Assembly: GCA_963764345.1 (NCBI GenBank)
Contig: CAVXSF010000035.1
Location: forward strand, 1 to 64,000
Length of the DNA stretch: 64,000 nt
From: DASQZK01 sp963764345
Lineage (GTDB): Bacteria > Bacteroidota > Bacteroidia > Bacteroidales > GCA-2748055
Direction: 5' to 3'
In this document: in pieces, positions 26,737-37,855 of the stretch
How the letters are laid out: every line of letters begins with the position of its first letter
How positions within the stretch are numbered: position 1 is the first letter of the stretch
Position numbers and translations under genes: made by a program
The notes under the pieces: generated by a model
Seen by the model: only the letters and a program-made list of their open reading frames with translations
The model's database searches: none
Told to the model about the DNA's origin: nothing

Positions 26737-27386
26737 ATGGAAAATATAACACATATATTACTTTCGACAGCATACCTTGGCCCTGAGGGTATTTCTGTCC
26801 TTTTACCACTGATTATCAGATCGAAATTGAACAATACGATCATTATACAAAACAGACCTACCGGAACCGTTGTGTTATTCTCAGTGCCAACGGGCCGTTA
26901 TCCCTTGTCATCCCGGTGAAAAAGAACCACGGACATAAAATGTATTTAAAAGATGTCCGCATAGATTACGCCACCAACTGGCAGAGGCTTCACCTTAACG
27001 GGATTCGTTCAGCCTATAGTTCCTCTGCTTTTTTTGAATATTACTTTGATTCGCTTGAACCATTTTACAGGAAAAAAACCACCTTTCTGATCGACCTCAA
27101 TACTCAGCTTACTCATACCATTCTCAATGATCTTGGCATACGGAAGGAATTCTCGCTGTCGGCTGAATTTAGAAAATCTACTGACTCCACGCTGGATTAC
27201 CGGGACGTCATTCATCCGAAAAAAAATCCGGAGTCGAATTCAGCATCGACTCCGGAGAAATATATGCAGGTATTTTCAGATAAATACAACTTTGTTCCGA
27301 ACCTGAGCATCATGGATCTGTTGTTCAACACCGGGCCTGAAGCACGGGTCATTCTTGAAACGGGATGGAAGAACAGACCCTTTTGA
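26737..27386 (+). CDS. WbqC family protein (frameshift near 26783)
   Basis: The start MENITHILLSTAYLGP is WbqC-like. The frame then changes, and the correct reading is YFCPFTTDYQIEIEQYDHYT and RCVILSANGPLSLVIPVKKN. It continues intact with KMYLKDVRIDYATNWQRLHL and YFDSLEPFYRKKTTFLIDLN to NLSIMDLLFNTGPEA. Joined length is about 216, normal for WbqC. The family is tied to surface polysaccharide loci in some genomes, but its chemistry is not established. It normally follows dapB-lepB-lepB; here the DUF362/ferredoxin pair lies in between. Confidence 0.85.
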
Positions 27387-27416
27387 TCGAATCAGGTAAT
27401 GCGTACATAATGACTT

Positions 27417-28874
27417 TCAGAATCTGAATCCCAGGGTCAGGATGATGTTGTTGCTGTCATAAGTATTTAATGACCCACTGTTAATTTGTTCCGGGTACAT
27501 ATAATATCTTTCCTGCCTGGTGGAATAGGCGTAGCTCAGATCCACGAAAGTATATTTTGACCTGACACCCACGCCAACGGAATAAATCTGATAGTTGTTA
27601 TTTGAATTCGGTTCATACGATTTATAAGGGCTCTGGTAGTAGGCATAGCCTGCTCGCATGTAATTGGCGCCAAACCGAAGCTCCCCACCTGCCCTGAAAT
27701 TATTTACAGGCCTGTAAATATCATTGATCGTCTGGTTGATATTGAAATAGAGATCGGAACTTCCGTCACCCTCCATATCTATCTTTGTATAATTGAGGCG
27801 TTCATAGTCAAAACTGATCAGACCGGCTTGTCCGAATGTCAGGACGGTACTTGCAGTCATTTTCGGTGGTGTTCTGAGTCTGTATTTGTTAGTCAATGGT
27901 CCTGCAATGTCATGACCGTTACTTATGCCCGAGTTGGCATCAAAATAAGAATACATTTCCGTAGTAGCATCGGTATTCAGCCTGTAAAAGGTAGGAAGTT
28001 CATAGCTGATACCAAGCCTGAGAAAATCAACAGGTCTCACAATAGCGCCAATTTTGAAATTATAGCCGATGCCTGAAGTATGGTCGGTCTGGGTAAAATC
28101 AAAAGCAGTGAAATAAGGAATGGAGTCTCCGATATCCGATTCGGAGTGCAAAATCTTTTCATCCCATCTAACCGACTGAAGTCCGAAAGTTCCGCCGAGA
28201 TAAAGCCTGTCGTTATAATTTGCACCGAAAGTAAAGGTATATTCTCCAATGTTACCCGAGGTGGTCTCCTTCCGGCTCATGAGTTGCCCGTATCCATGGT
28301 CGGCAAGATCATTTGAGTACACATTGTAAACGGTATCATAATAAACAAGATTGGTATTTTCTGCCAGGCCCTCGTACATATCACTCACCTGAGAAGGATA
28401 ATTATTCAGGTTATCGGTAAAATTATCAAGGAAGGAGGTATTCTTGCTGATCCCTCTCATCAGGATGTCTTTATTAAAATTATTAATCCTGTTATATCCG
28501 ATACCGAATGAGGTACTTTTCCAGCCTGATGAATTTTTCAGGTCATTATAATTGACATAGCCAATGTTTCCGATATTGAAGTTATATCTTGTCTGATCGT
28601 ACGAATTTCCAAGAAATTCAGAAGTTCCGTTGACCCAGTACAATGAAGGGGAGAGAGTAAATTCAGATTGTCTGTATAAAGCAATACCTGCAGGGTTAAT
28701 GCTGAGGCTGGTAAAGTCGCCGCCAAGTGCGCCCACTGCACCGCCAAGGCCGACAGCTCTGGCAGTACCGACAGGGTAGTGCTGTGAAAAACGTAAGGCA
28801 TCTACTTCATTTTGTGCCTTACCGGCAGTGAGGAAGAACAGTATTCCTGCAACAATGATAATATAGCGTTTCAT
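27417..28874 (-). CDS. Outer-membrane barrel of the OmpP1/FadL/TodX family
   Basis: 485 residues with a signal peptide ending GKAQ. The N-terminal part has ARAVGLGGAVGALGGDFTSL and SINPAGIALYRQSEFTLSPS, the plug-region signature of FadL-like channels. Amphipathic beta strands follow, ending in NNIILTLGFRF with the C-terminal Phe needed by the BAM machinery. FadL-type proteins import hydrophobic compounds such as fatty acids. The substrate is unknown. Intact. Confidence 0.85.
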   Translation of the reverse strand: MKRYIIIVAGILFFLTAGKAQNEVDALRFSQHYPVGTARAVGLGGAVGALGGDFTSLSINPAGIALYRQSEFTLSPSLYWVNGTSEFLGNSYDQTRYNFNIGNIGYVNYNDLKNSSGWKSTSFGIGYNRINNFNKDILMRGISKNTSFLDNFTDNLNNYPSQVSDMYEGLAENTNLVYYDTVYNVYSNDLADHGYGQLMSRKETTSGNIGEYTFTFGANYNDRLYLGGTFGLQSVRWDEKILHSESDIGDSIPYFTAFDFTQTDHTSGIGYNFKIGAIVRPVDFLRLGISYELPTFYRLNTDATTEMYSYFDANSGISNGHDIAGPLTNKYRLRTPPKMTASTVLTFGQAGLISFDYERLNYTKIDMEGDGSSDLYFNINQTINDIYRPVNNFRAGGELRFGANYMRAGYAYYQSPYKSYEPNSNNNYQIYSVGVGVRSKYTFVDLSYAYSTRQERYYMYPEQINSGSLNTYDSNNIILTLGFRF

Positions 28875-29054
28875 AGCTTTTAGAATTTAGTAACTGTAAA
28901 TCAGTAAATTAAGGCAATAATCCGTTTTTAACCAGGAACTCCCTGAAATGTATCGTCCGGTTTTCGATCTTCAGAAAATGTGGGGATATTTTTCCGGAAT
29001 TAAAAAAATCAGTCCCACCAAATGGTTGTGGGACTGATGTCAATGAAATTGTTT

Positions 29055-30701
29055 TTATCTTCTTCCACCACCAGAGACCTGCTGACCGTTCCTGAGGATC
29101 TGCTGCCGCCGCCACTGGATGATCTTGAAGGTGCACTATAGCTTCTGCTCCCCGACGATGATGATCTGGAAGGTGCGCTGTAGCTCCGGCTTCCGGATGA
29201 TGATGATCTTGACGGGGCACTATAGGTCGATCTTGAGGGCGAGCTGGGTCTGCTGTAAGTACTGGTTGAACGTGAAGGCCTGCTGTAGTTGCTTCTGGTA
29301 TTGGTATTGTTAGAAGGTCTTGAATACGTATTCCTTGTGTTACTATTGGAAGGCCTGGTATAGGTACTCCTGGTGTTACTATTGGAAGGCCTGGTATAAG
29401 TACTCCTGGTGTTACTATTGGAAGGCCTGGTATAAGTACTCCTGGTGTCATTACCCTGGTTATAGGAAGGTGTATTTCCGGATCTAGGTCTTTCATAGCT
29501 CGGAGTATAGGTCCTGGTTGCAGGGCGGTTATAGGTTGGCCTGGTCTGCTCAGTTGTCCTGACGGGACGTCCTGTTGACTGTGTCCGGGTATTTGATCTG
29601 ACCGCATTAGAATTACCTTCTGTACGGGTAGCTGTTCTGGGAACACCGTTTGCATTCTGTGTACGGGATGTGGTTCTGACCGCTTCACCGGAAGCTTTTC
29701 TGTCTAAAGTTCTTCCCGTGGAAGTGCCGGTTTGTTTTGGGTCATAGGTTGCCGAATTGGCCCTGCTTCCAACCCTGACATCACCACCCGCTTTTCTAAC
29801 ACCTGTATTGCTTGCTGAAGATGATCTTACGGAGTATCCTGACCTGTAAGGTATATGGCCGTAATTTGTTGAGGACCGGCTGTAAAGGCCTCCCCCACCA
29901 TAATATCCGCCGTAGCCATAATAGTCATCGTAATATCCGTGGCCGTAGCCATTCCAGTATGAACCATAATAACCGGGATATCCGAAGCCATAATAACCAG
30001 AATAATAGTCATAATATCCGCCGTAGCCGTAGCCGTACCATGGCGTGTAGAAATAGGGCTGGTACCAGCCAAAACTCATTGCCCAGGGCGAACCGAAATA
30101 AATGCTGGTTCCCCAGGCGGCAGGATTATAAGTATACCAGTAATTATCGGAATACCAGGGATCGTAATAATTCCATCCGTAATAAGGGCTGTGAAATCTT
30201 CTCAGCCTTGAAGTATAGTAGTAATCGTAATACCCGTCGTCGTTGTTGTAATAATAGTTGTTAACAACCGAAGGCTGCTGGGTACTGTCGTCATAGTACT
30301 GATCCTGGTAATCTTGCTGAGGGACATAGCTTGTGTCGTAAGCACCTGCCTGTGACTGATCATAGGACTGATAATCCTGACCGGAGGTATTATCTTCACT
30401 GAGCATTTCCTGCTCTTTTTGCTTCTTGTACCTCTCATAGTCTGTAAGTCCTTGTCCATCAGGTGGCATTCTGTTCTCCAGACAGTGCAGAGGTTTGACC
30501 GACCCGTTCAGGATTAAGGGCCTCATGGTCAACTGGTGCACTGGTTTGCGCCTGCTGCCCGGTTACCGTGGCTTCCGCTGACTTTTTACCTGAGGGAGTA
30601 TAGTAGGCATCGTCATAATTGCCGGAAGTGGCGTAATAACCACTGGCACACGAAGCGAGGAGAAAGGTTGCAGATAAAGTGATGTTTATTAACGTTTTCA
30701 T
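29055..30701 (-). CDS. Tyr/Gly-rich and Ser/Thr/Arg-rich lipoprotein (frameshifts near 30463 and 29075)
   Basis: The start MKTLINITLSATFLLASCAS at 30701 has lipobox LASC. The frame shifts near 30463 and continues DGQGLTDYERYKKQKEQEML. A Tyr/Gly-rich part follows (YGYGGYYDYYSGYYGFGYPG), then a Ser/Thr/Arg/Pro-rich tail with 12-residue repeats STYTRPSNSNTR and about 14-residue repeats SRSYSAPSRSSSSG. The listed frame ends at 29009 as WWD, but a one-base shift near 29075 gives SSGGGRR and a stop at 29055, a more natural basic end. Joined length is about 548. It is probably an unstructured surface or periplasmic lipoprotein; no enzymatic motif. Function unknown. Confidence 0.6.
29341..29448 (-). 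repeat. 36-bp tandem repeat inside the Ser/Arg-rich lipoprotein gene
   Basis: Three near-identical 36-base units (starts at 29341, 29377, 29413) encode three copies of STYTRPSNSNTR, with a diverged fourth (NTYSRPSNNTNTR) at one edge. Confidence 0.85.
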
Positions 30702-31101
30702 GATTAAACCTCCTGGCTTATAATTAGGTTTTCGTTTTTCAAATTTAGATGATAAAAAACAAATACTATACCAAAACTAATTTCCTATCCGATTTTAACA
30801 GGTAAACTTAATTTTTTACAGTTCCAAATTACATTTTTTGATTTGAAAAACGCAGCAAACGGTCAATTTTAACAAAACATACAGAAAAACAGGAAATTCA
30901 GAGCCTGAGTTACGAACAGGGATTTTACGTCCGGGCCTGTTCAGGAACAAACCTGAAATCTGGATATTACAGAAATTCCCGGACTTAATGTTCAACCCCG
31001 GATCAGGATCATAAAAGATGGGATGTGGATAATTTGAATACGATCATTTTTGTAATAGGATATATTTTCGCAAATTTGCGGACTGATTAAAAGTTAATAA
31101 T
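30702..31101. other. Intergenic region between divergent lipoprotein and proS genes
   Basis: 400 bases, AT-rich next to the lipoprotein gene. A minus-strand TAAATTTG box (30740-30747) lies 39 bases before the lipoprotein start and could be its promoter. No other feature is recognised. Confidence 0.45.
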
Positions 31102-32578
31102 ATGGCAAAAGACCTCACATCCAGGGAAGAAAATTACTCCCAGTGGTATAACGATCTTGTAATCAAGGCGGATCTTGCAGAATACTCAGCCGTCAGAGGT
31201 TGCATGGTTATTAAACCATACGGATATGCGATATGGGAAAAGGTCCAGGCTGCTCTTGATAAGATGTTCAAGGATACCGGGCATCAGAATGCCTACTTTC
31301 CCTTATTTATTCCAAAGTCATTTTTCAGCAGGGAAGCCGCCCACGTGAAGGGTTTTGCAAAGGAATGTGCAATTGTAACCCATTACCGTTTAAAAAATGA
31401 TGAAGAAAACGGAGGAGTGATCGTCGACCCCGAGGCTAAACTGGAAGAGGAGCTGATTATCAGGCCAACGTCTGAAACCATCATTTGGAACAGCTATAAA
31501 AACTGGATCCAATCTTACCGCGACCTTCCTATATTAATAAATCAGTGGGCCAACGTTGTTCGCTGGGAAATGCGAACCAGACTTTTTCTGAGAACCACAG
31601 AATTCCTTTGGCAGGAAGGGCATACGGCTCATGCGACCCAGGCCGAAGCGGTTGAGGAAACCCTGAGGATGCTGGAAGTATATGCTACGTTTGCGGAAGA
31701 CTGGATGGCTATTCCTGTCATAAAGGGTATTAAATCAGAGAGTGAGAAGTTTGCAGGCGCCATCGACACATATTGTATTGAAGCCCTTATGCTAGATGGG
31801 AAAGCATTGCAGACAGGGACTTCCCATTTCCTGGGCCAGAATTTTGCTAAAGCATTCGATGTTCAGTTTACAAACCGGGAAGGAGTTCGTGAATATGTCT
31901 GGGCTAGCTCCTGGGGTGTCTCGACAAGGCTGATGGGAGCCATTATTATGGCACACAGCGATAACAACGGCTTGATTCTGCCGCCTAAGCTGGCCCCTAT
32001 CCAGGTGGTCATCGTTCCTATCTATAAAAATGCGGACCAGATCGCTTCTATTTCTGAAGTGGCAGTGAAGATGAAAGCGGAACTCGAAGCATTGGGGATT
32101 ACAGTTAAATACGACGACCGCGACACTCATAAACCTGGTTGGAAATTTGCCGAATACGAACTGAAAGGTGTTCCGGTGAGACTCGCACTCGGACCACGGG
32201 ATATTGAGAATGGAACCGTCGAACTGGCCAGGCGTGACACCCTTGAAAAGTCGGTGGTAAGCCAGGAGGGCATTGGTAAACGGGCAGAAGCCCTACTGAC
32301 CGAAATCCAGGCAAATATCTACCGGAAAGCCCTTGAATTCAGAGAAAATTCGACCCGTGAAGCTGCTATCGTGGGAGGAATTTACCGATATCATTGAAAA
32401 TAAAGGCGGATTTGTGAGCGCATTCTGGGACGGAACTCCCGAAACAGAGGAAAAAATCAAGCAGGAAACCAAGGCTACAATCCGCTGCATCCCACTTGAT
32501 GCCGGAAATGAAAAAGGCAATTGCATCTATACAGGTAAGCCTTCAACCATTAAAGCTCTGTTTGCCAAGGCGTACTGA
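31102..32578 (+). CDS. proS: Proline-tRNA ligase (frameshift near 32368)
   Basis: The first frame (to 32397) has KPYGYAIWEKVQAALDKMF, RPTSETIIWNSYKNW, LRTTEFLWQEGHTAH and GTSHFLGQNFAKAFDV, class II motifs of the archaeal/eukaryotic-like ProRS used by Bacteroidetes. The reading then slips near 32368, and the C-terminus lies in the next frame: SWEEFTDIIENKGGFVSAFW, IRCIPLDAGNEKGNCIYTGK and ending ALFAKAY. Joined length is about 492, normal for the family. ProRS is essential, so the frameshift is probably a sequence error. Confidence 0.93.
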
Positions 32579-32914
32579 TTCATACTCCGGTCGCTTCCTG
32601 CCGGAATAAGATCTTTACTGCAACTCTCAGCACAAGCATCTGACCGGATGCTTAATTGCGTTAGGAGTTAACCTACCCAGTCCTTTTATCCCTGCCAGGA
32701 ATCCGGCAGGTTTGTCAACCAAAATCGGAGTCCGGACTACGCAAAGCCGGAACCGGGTATATTTTTCGGATTCAACCATCCCCCTGCCATTTTATATAAA
32801 AACTACATCAAGTCAACAATAGATAAACTTGCGTGTTAAACTTAACATTAATAGCCTACTTTTTATAAAGTATTTTCTTATAACTTTACATGTAAAACCA
32901 AAAAATACCTATCC
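32579..32914. other. Intergenic region, no gene seen
   Basis: 336 bases between proS and the M49-like gene. It holds GC-rich patches (CCGGAATCCGGCAGG type words) and an AT-rich end with TAACTTTA near 32880, a weak -7-like box. Nothing else is recognised. Confidence 0.5.
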
Positions 32915-34843
32915 ATGAAAAAGCTGTTTTTCCCGGGATTATTCTTATTTTCATTATGGCTTTCATCCTGCGTAAGCAAGGATTACAGTTACCTGTATCA
33001 TACCTATAGAGGTACCCAGATTGTATCAGAAGTAGATTCCAGTGCTGACGTGGACATGAAAGCTGACATAACTGTACTCGTACAACCTGATGGTGTAATT
33101 ACAATCAATGACCAGGTGGGTACGTATCAGATCCTCAATGACAACCCAGATTATGTCACTCTTCTGGCCCAGGTTGAGAAGGGCGATGTTGACGTTACGC
33201 AGTCTTTTCAATATGTTAAGCAGGACAGCTCCCTGGTGATGCTGGGCGATACACCCGACAAAAATATCACCCTTTATACAGAAGAGCAGTTTTTTAAAAA
33301 CAAGCTGAATGAATTTGCCGTTGTTCCGCTTACTGCCGACATAAGCCAGCTCAGTAACAATCAAAAAGAAATGCTTAAAATTCTTTTCAGCACTGCTGAT
33401 GTCATGAATAATATTTTCTGGAAAGAGGCGTATCCCGGAAATAAAGATTCACTTTTTGCCTCAACAAACTATGAAACTCTGAAAGAATTATTCACTATAA
33501 ATTATGGGCCCTGGGAACGATTGGACAACGACAAACCTTTTCAGGAAAAGTATGGCATAAAGCCGGCGGGAGCAAATTTTTATCCTACTGACATGACTGT
33601 AAATGAGTTTCTTAATTTCAATGATCCTGATAAAGCCAGCCAGTATACCCTGATCAGGCGGGATAGTTCCGGCAACCTCAGAACCGTTTGGTACCATGAT
33701 GCTTTCAGCGAACAGGTGTTGAAAGCCTCAAGCCTGCTCAAACAGGCTGCCGATCTTGCTGATGATCCGGGATTTAAAAAATACCTGAAACTCAGAGCGG
33801 ATGCACTGCTTACTGACAAATATTATGCCAGTGATGTGGCCTGGATGCAGATGAAAAACAATGATATTGATTTTGTTGTCGGCCCGATTGAAAATTATGA
33901 GGACCAGTTATTTAACTACAAGGCGGCCCATGAAGCATTTATCCTGATAAAAGATCATCAATGGAGCAACAAACTGAAAAAGATCTCCTCCATGCTGCCG
34001 CAGTTGCAAAAAGAATTGCCGGTTCCAGACAAATACAAGCAGAAGGTCCCTTCTTCAAATTCTGATCTTAACGTCTATGATGCAGTATATTATGCAGGTG
34101 ATTGCAATGCCGGCGGTAAAACCATCGCCATTAACCTTCCCAACGATCCGGTAGTAAGGACCAAATATGGCAGTAGAAAACTTCAGTTGAAGAATGCCAT
34201 TCGGTATAAATTTGAGAAAATCCTCGTTCCAATTTCAAATGTTCTGATTGCCGAAGATCAGCGGAAATTCATCGACTTTGATGCCTTCTTTGAGAATACG
34301 ATGTTTCACGAAGTTGCCCACGGTCTCGGCGTCGATTATACGGTGGATGGAAAACAACAGGTAAGGGATGCTCTTAAAGACACCTATTCTGCCATGGAGG
34401 AAGGCAAGGCCGACATTGTCGGATTATACGTTATCACCAAACTTGCCGAAGCCGGAGAACTTGGAAACAAAGACCTGATGACCAATTATGTTACGTTTCT
34501 GGCCGGTATTTTCAGGTCAGTCCGTTTTGGTGCTTCATCAGCCCATGGCATCGCAAATATGATCCGGTTCTATTATTTCAAGGAAGCCGGCGCCTTCTCG
34601 AGAAATGATGATACGGGCACTTACAGTGTGAATTTTGAAAAAATGAAAGATGCCATAAACAACCTGTCGACCGAATTAATTACTATCCAGGGCAATGGCG
34701 ATTATGATGCGGCAAAAAAGCTGATTCAAGACAAAGGGTATATTCGTGAACAGCTTCAGAAAGACCTGGATGAACTGAAAACTATGAATATCCCGGTAGA
34801 TATCATTTTCAAACAAGGCCCTGATATACTCGGGCTGAAATGA
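32915..34843 (+). CDS. M49-like (dipeptidyl-peptidase III-related) zinc peptidase lipoprotein
   Basis: 642 residues, lipobox LSSC after the signal peptide. The zinc site is HEVAHG at residues 465-470, and the second motif EEGKADIVGLY begins at 495 (EExxAD of family M49). Classical DPP III has HExxGH with one extra residue; here it is HExxH, as in some Bacteroidetes relatives. The N-terminal 150 residues, with a separate beta-rich part, are not a known domain. A role in peptide breakdown at the periplasmic face is likely, but activity and specificity are inference. Confidence 0.75.
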   Translation: MKKLFFPGLFLFSLWLSSCVSKDYSYLYHTYRGTQIVSEVDSSADVDMKADITVLVQPDGVITINDQVGTYQILNDNPDYVTLLAQVEKGDVDVTQSFQYVKQDSSLVMLGDTPDKNITLYTEEQFFKNKLNEFAVVPLTADISQLSNNQKEMLKILFSTADVMNNIFWKEAYPGNKDSLFASTNYETLKELFTINYGPWERLDNDKPFQEKYGIKPAGANFYPTDMTVNEFLNFNDPDKASQYTLIRRDSSGNLRTVWYHDAFSEQVLKASSLLKQAADLADDPGFKKYLKLRADALLTDKYYASDVAWMQMKNNDIDFVVGPIENYEDQLFNYKAAHEAFILIKDHQWSNKLKKISSMLPQLQKELPVPDKYKQKVPSSNSDLNVYDAVYYAGDCNAGGKTIAINLPNDPVVRTKYGSRKLQLKNAIRYKFEKILVPISNVLIAEDQRKFIDFDAFFENTMFHEVAHGLGVDYTVDGKQQVRDALKDTYSAMEEGKADIVGLYVITKLAEAGELGNKDLMTNYVTFLAGIFRSVRFGASSAHGIANMIRFYYFKEAGAFSRNDDTGTYSVNFEKMKDAINNLSTELITIQGNGDYDAAKKLIQDKGYIREQLQKDLDELKTMNIPVDIIFKQGPDILGLK

Positions 34844-34877
34844 TCAGAGCGGATATTCGCACCGATATTTAAACCCG

Positions 34878-34956
34878 GACCCGGACTCTTGTTTTTGCCG
34901 GCTTTGTTGAGTTTTGCTCAACACCCCTATAAGCCCGTAAGACAAGACTCCGGGTC
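34878..34956. terminator. Nested inverted repeats, possible terminator
   Basis: GACCCGGACTCTTG (34878-34891) and CAAGACTCCGGGTC (34943-34956) pair with one mismatch. Inside them TGTTGAG and CTCAACA (34905-34923) form a second hairpin. It lies just after the M49-like gene; there is no good T tract. Confidence 0.45.
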
Positions 34957-35022
34957 TGCTGTTTTATGACCTGCCTATTTTGAGAATATTTCACCTGAAA
35001 GTTTAGTATATTTCCGCACTAA

Positions 35023-36916
35023 TTGAATAATATTTTGAGGTCAACTCTGGTCCATATTACTTTTATGATATGCTTTACAATGACTGTTTCTCCTGTGTTG
35101 TCCGGACAGGAGCCTGATCAGAATATCCCCCGCCAAAGTGCCGACAGCCTGATTAATAGCGACCGTCAGAAGAAAACCCAAAAATTTTTCGAGTCATTAA
35201 AAGAAAAAGCCTATCGAAATAATTGGACAAAAGAACTACATAACATTGTAATTTCACCACCAAGTAAACCGATCAAAGACACTCTGGGAACACATCAGAG
35301 TGAATCGGAATATATGCCGTATGCCGGAAAAATCATCCGGAATATCCGTTTCATCCGGTTGGATCCTTTCGGAACCAGTATTGTCGACACAACCTATCAT
35401 AATAATACCTGGCTGAACAACGCTGCAAATGCAATTCATGTTAAAACAAGAGTTGATGTCCTCAGTCGTAACCTTCTGTTTCACGAGGGAGACCGTGTGG
35501 ACCCCCAAACTTTTTCAGATAATGAGCGGCTTCTGAGGGAACAAAGCTATATCGAAGATGACAGGATCATTGTCAGTACCGTAAAAGGGAATCCCGACAT
35601 GGTTGATATTACTATCATTATCAAGGATGTTGCGTCGAAAGCTTTCTTTGTTGAATTAAGTGATGTAGAGTCTGGAAGGGCTGAAATCTGGGACAGGAAT
35701 ATACTGGGAACAGGACATGAATTGCAGAACAACGTTTACTGGGATCCTTCAAAATCCCATCTCCTCGGATATGAGGCCTTTTACAGAAACCGGAATATTC
35801 TGGGCTCATTCATTGATAACAATATTTTCTACCAGAATGTATATGACCTGAAATCCTATGGCATCTCACTCCTACGCCCCTTTTTTACGCCAAACACAAA
35901 ATATGCCGGAGGCCTCTCAGCCAAACATACCAGCACGGCAAGGTATATTTGGTTTTCAGATACAGCGGCAATAAAAGAGAATCTCAAATTTAACTATTAT
36001 AATTTTTGGATTGGCAGAGCATTCCCCTTCACTAAAGTCAACAACTTCAATGTCAGAAGAACAAACCTTGTGCTTTCCACCAGGATATACCATGAAAAGT
36101 ATTTTGAAAGACCAACAGTGGAAAAGAATTTCCTGTACGAATTTCATAATAAAACGGTATGGCTGAACAGTATCGCCATATCATCCCAGTCGTTCTACCG
36201 GAGTAACCTCATATACAGTTTTGGCCGGACGGAAGACATCCCGATCGGGTGGAAGGCAAATCTGATTCTTGGTGAAGAATTCGACGAATTTTCAAACCGT
36301 GCATACACCTCCCTGACCCTGGCTCACGGAAATTTTATCAACAATGAAGGATACCTGTATCTCAGCACCTCCGCAGGTGGATTTATAACCCCCTCAGGAA
36401 AATTTCAGCAAGGTGTCCTGAATTTTAATGCCAACTACTTTACCAACCTGTATATTCTGCAGCAATTTAAATTCCGCCATTTTGCCAACCTCATTTATAC
36501 CCGCGGAATCAACCGTTTTCCTCTGGAAAGGATTTATATAAACGATAAATCAGGCCTTACCGGCCTTTCACGAAATGACATTTATGGCGGTCAAAAACTG
36601 GTTCTGAACCTGGAATCTGATGCATTTACCCCTTACTATCTTTATGGGTTCAGATTTGTTATCTTTGGATTTGCCGATTTTGCCTTTATTGCTCCTGAAC
36701 AGGCTCAATTTTCAAGCGTGAATGCATACAGCGCTTTGGGCCTGGGCGTCAGGATTAGGAATGAGAGACTCGTATTTCCAACTTTTCAGTTCAGGTTTAC
36801 CTTTTATCCAAATCTTACAGGGATGGGACTGGGGGATTATCCTTGATTTTTCTGGTGAAAAGAAACTCAACCCGAATAATTTCTATATCAAAGCACCTGA
36901 TATTCTGCCTTATTAA
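35023..36916 (+). CDS. BamA-like outer-membrane protein with POTRA-like region (frameshift near 36825)
   Basis: About 630 residues. The signal peptide fits best from TTG 35023 (MNNILRSTLVHITFMICFTM); the first ATG (35068) would cut it short. Residues about 105-210 hold one POTRA-like unit (KIIRNIRFIRLDPFGTS, LLFHEGDRVDPQTFSDNERL, RIIVSTVKGNPDMVDITIII). A barrel with many Tyr/Phe strands follows. The main frame stops at 36846, but the +1 frame gives DWGIILDFSGEKKLNPNNF and an end at 36916, a natural last strand. Family: surface antigen/BamA superfamily. Exact role unknown. Confidence 0.75.
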
Positions 36917-37091
36917 TCCCTACCTGCAAATCAGTGAAGGACATTTTTACCTTCACTTCAAACAATATCCGCGCTAACATTGTTTACAAAACTTTATCTC
37001 CATTAACCTGAAATTTAATCGTATTCATAGTATTCAAAACCCGATTTGTGTAAAACAGGGAGTTGACAGGACAGTAAGGAGACAATTCCTT

Positions 37092-37099
37092 TACCTTTG
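37092..37099 (+). promoter_or_regulatory. -7 box of the peroxiredoxin gene
   Basis: TACCTTTG matches TAnnTTTG, 37 bases before the ATG. A TTGAC lies upstream at 37063, slightly further away than the usual -33 spacing. Confidence 0.6.
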
Positions 37100-37136
37100 C
37101 ACATGAATTGTTAAACCTAAAAATAAAGTAAACATT

Positions 37137-37769
37137 ATGGCAGTATTAGTTGGAAAAAAAGCACCGCACTTTTCTGCACCGGCAGTCATTAACGGCGGTG
37201 AAGTAGTAAATGAATTCTCACTTGATCAATTTCTCGGACAAAAATATGTTGTATTTTTCTTTTATCCCGCGGATTTCACTTTTGTCTGCCCCACAGAGAT
37301 TATCGCTTTTCAGAATATGATCACAGAATTTGAAAAAAGGAATGTTGCTGTTGTCGGCTGTTCGGTCGATTCTGAGTTTTCGCACTGGAAATGGCTTCAG
37401 ACAGCCAGAAATGAAGGCGGTATAAAAGGAGTAAAATTCCCGATCGTTTCAGACCAGGCAAAAACCATTGCTGAAAATTACGATGTTCTGGCCGGCGAAT
37501 ATGAATATAACGAAGAAGGGGAAGCCGGTTTCAGAGGGATTCCTCAGTCTTACAGGGGACTGTTCCTCATAGACCGGAAAGGGATTGTACGTCACCAGGT
37601 TGTGAACGATATGCCTCTTGGCAGAAGTGTGAATGAAACCCTCCGGATGATCGATGCTCTTCAGTTTTTTGAATTGAATGGTGAAGTTTGTCCTGCTGAC
37701 TGGCACTCTGGTGAAAAAGCACTGAAGGCAACACAGGAAGGAATAGCTTCCTACCTTTCGAAAAATTAA
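37137..37769 (+). CDS. Typical 2-Cys peroxiredoxin (AhpC/Prx1 type)
   Basis: 210 residues. The peroxidatic Cys lies in PADFTFVCPTEI near residue 50 and the resolving Cys in GEVCPADWHSGEKAL near residue 172. FRGIPQSYRGLFLIDRKGIV and NDMPLGRSVNETLRMIDALQ are Prx1-type signatures. It reduces hydrogen peroxide and organic peroxides in the cytoplasm. Stands alone with its own promoter and terminator. Intact. Confidence 0.96.
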   Translation: MAVLVGKKAPHFSAPAVINGGEVVNEFSLDQFLGQKYVVFFFYPADFTFVCPTEIIAFQNMITEFEKRNVAVVGCSVDSEFSHWKWLQTARNEGGIKGVKFPIVSDQAKTIAENYDVLAGEYEYNEEGEAGFRGIPQSYRGLFLIDRKGIVRHQVVNDMPLGRSVNETLRMIDALQFFELNGEVCPADWHSGEKALKATQEGIASYLSKN

Positions 37770-37796
37770 ACCCTGAAAAACAGGTTTATGCTTTTA

Positions 37797-37832
37797 AGAG
37801 GTCGCCCATTGATGGTGCGGCCTCTTTTTTTT
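37797..37832 (+). terminator. Terminator after the peroxiredoxin gene
   Basis: AGAGGTCGC and GCGGCCTCT form a 9-bp stem (one G-U pair) followed by eight T residues. Confidence 0.85.
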
Positions 37833-37855
37833 ACCTTAGTTGAAAATTTTTTCGT

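Noticed and set aside
28909..29688. Pro/His-rich 259-residue reading frame on the minus strand
   Set aside because: It lies in a shadow frame of the Ser/Arg-rich repeats of the lipoprotein gene, with low-complexity content following from that.
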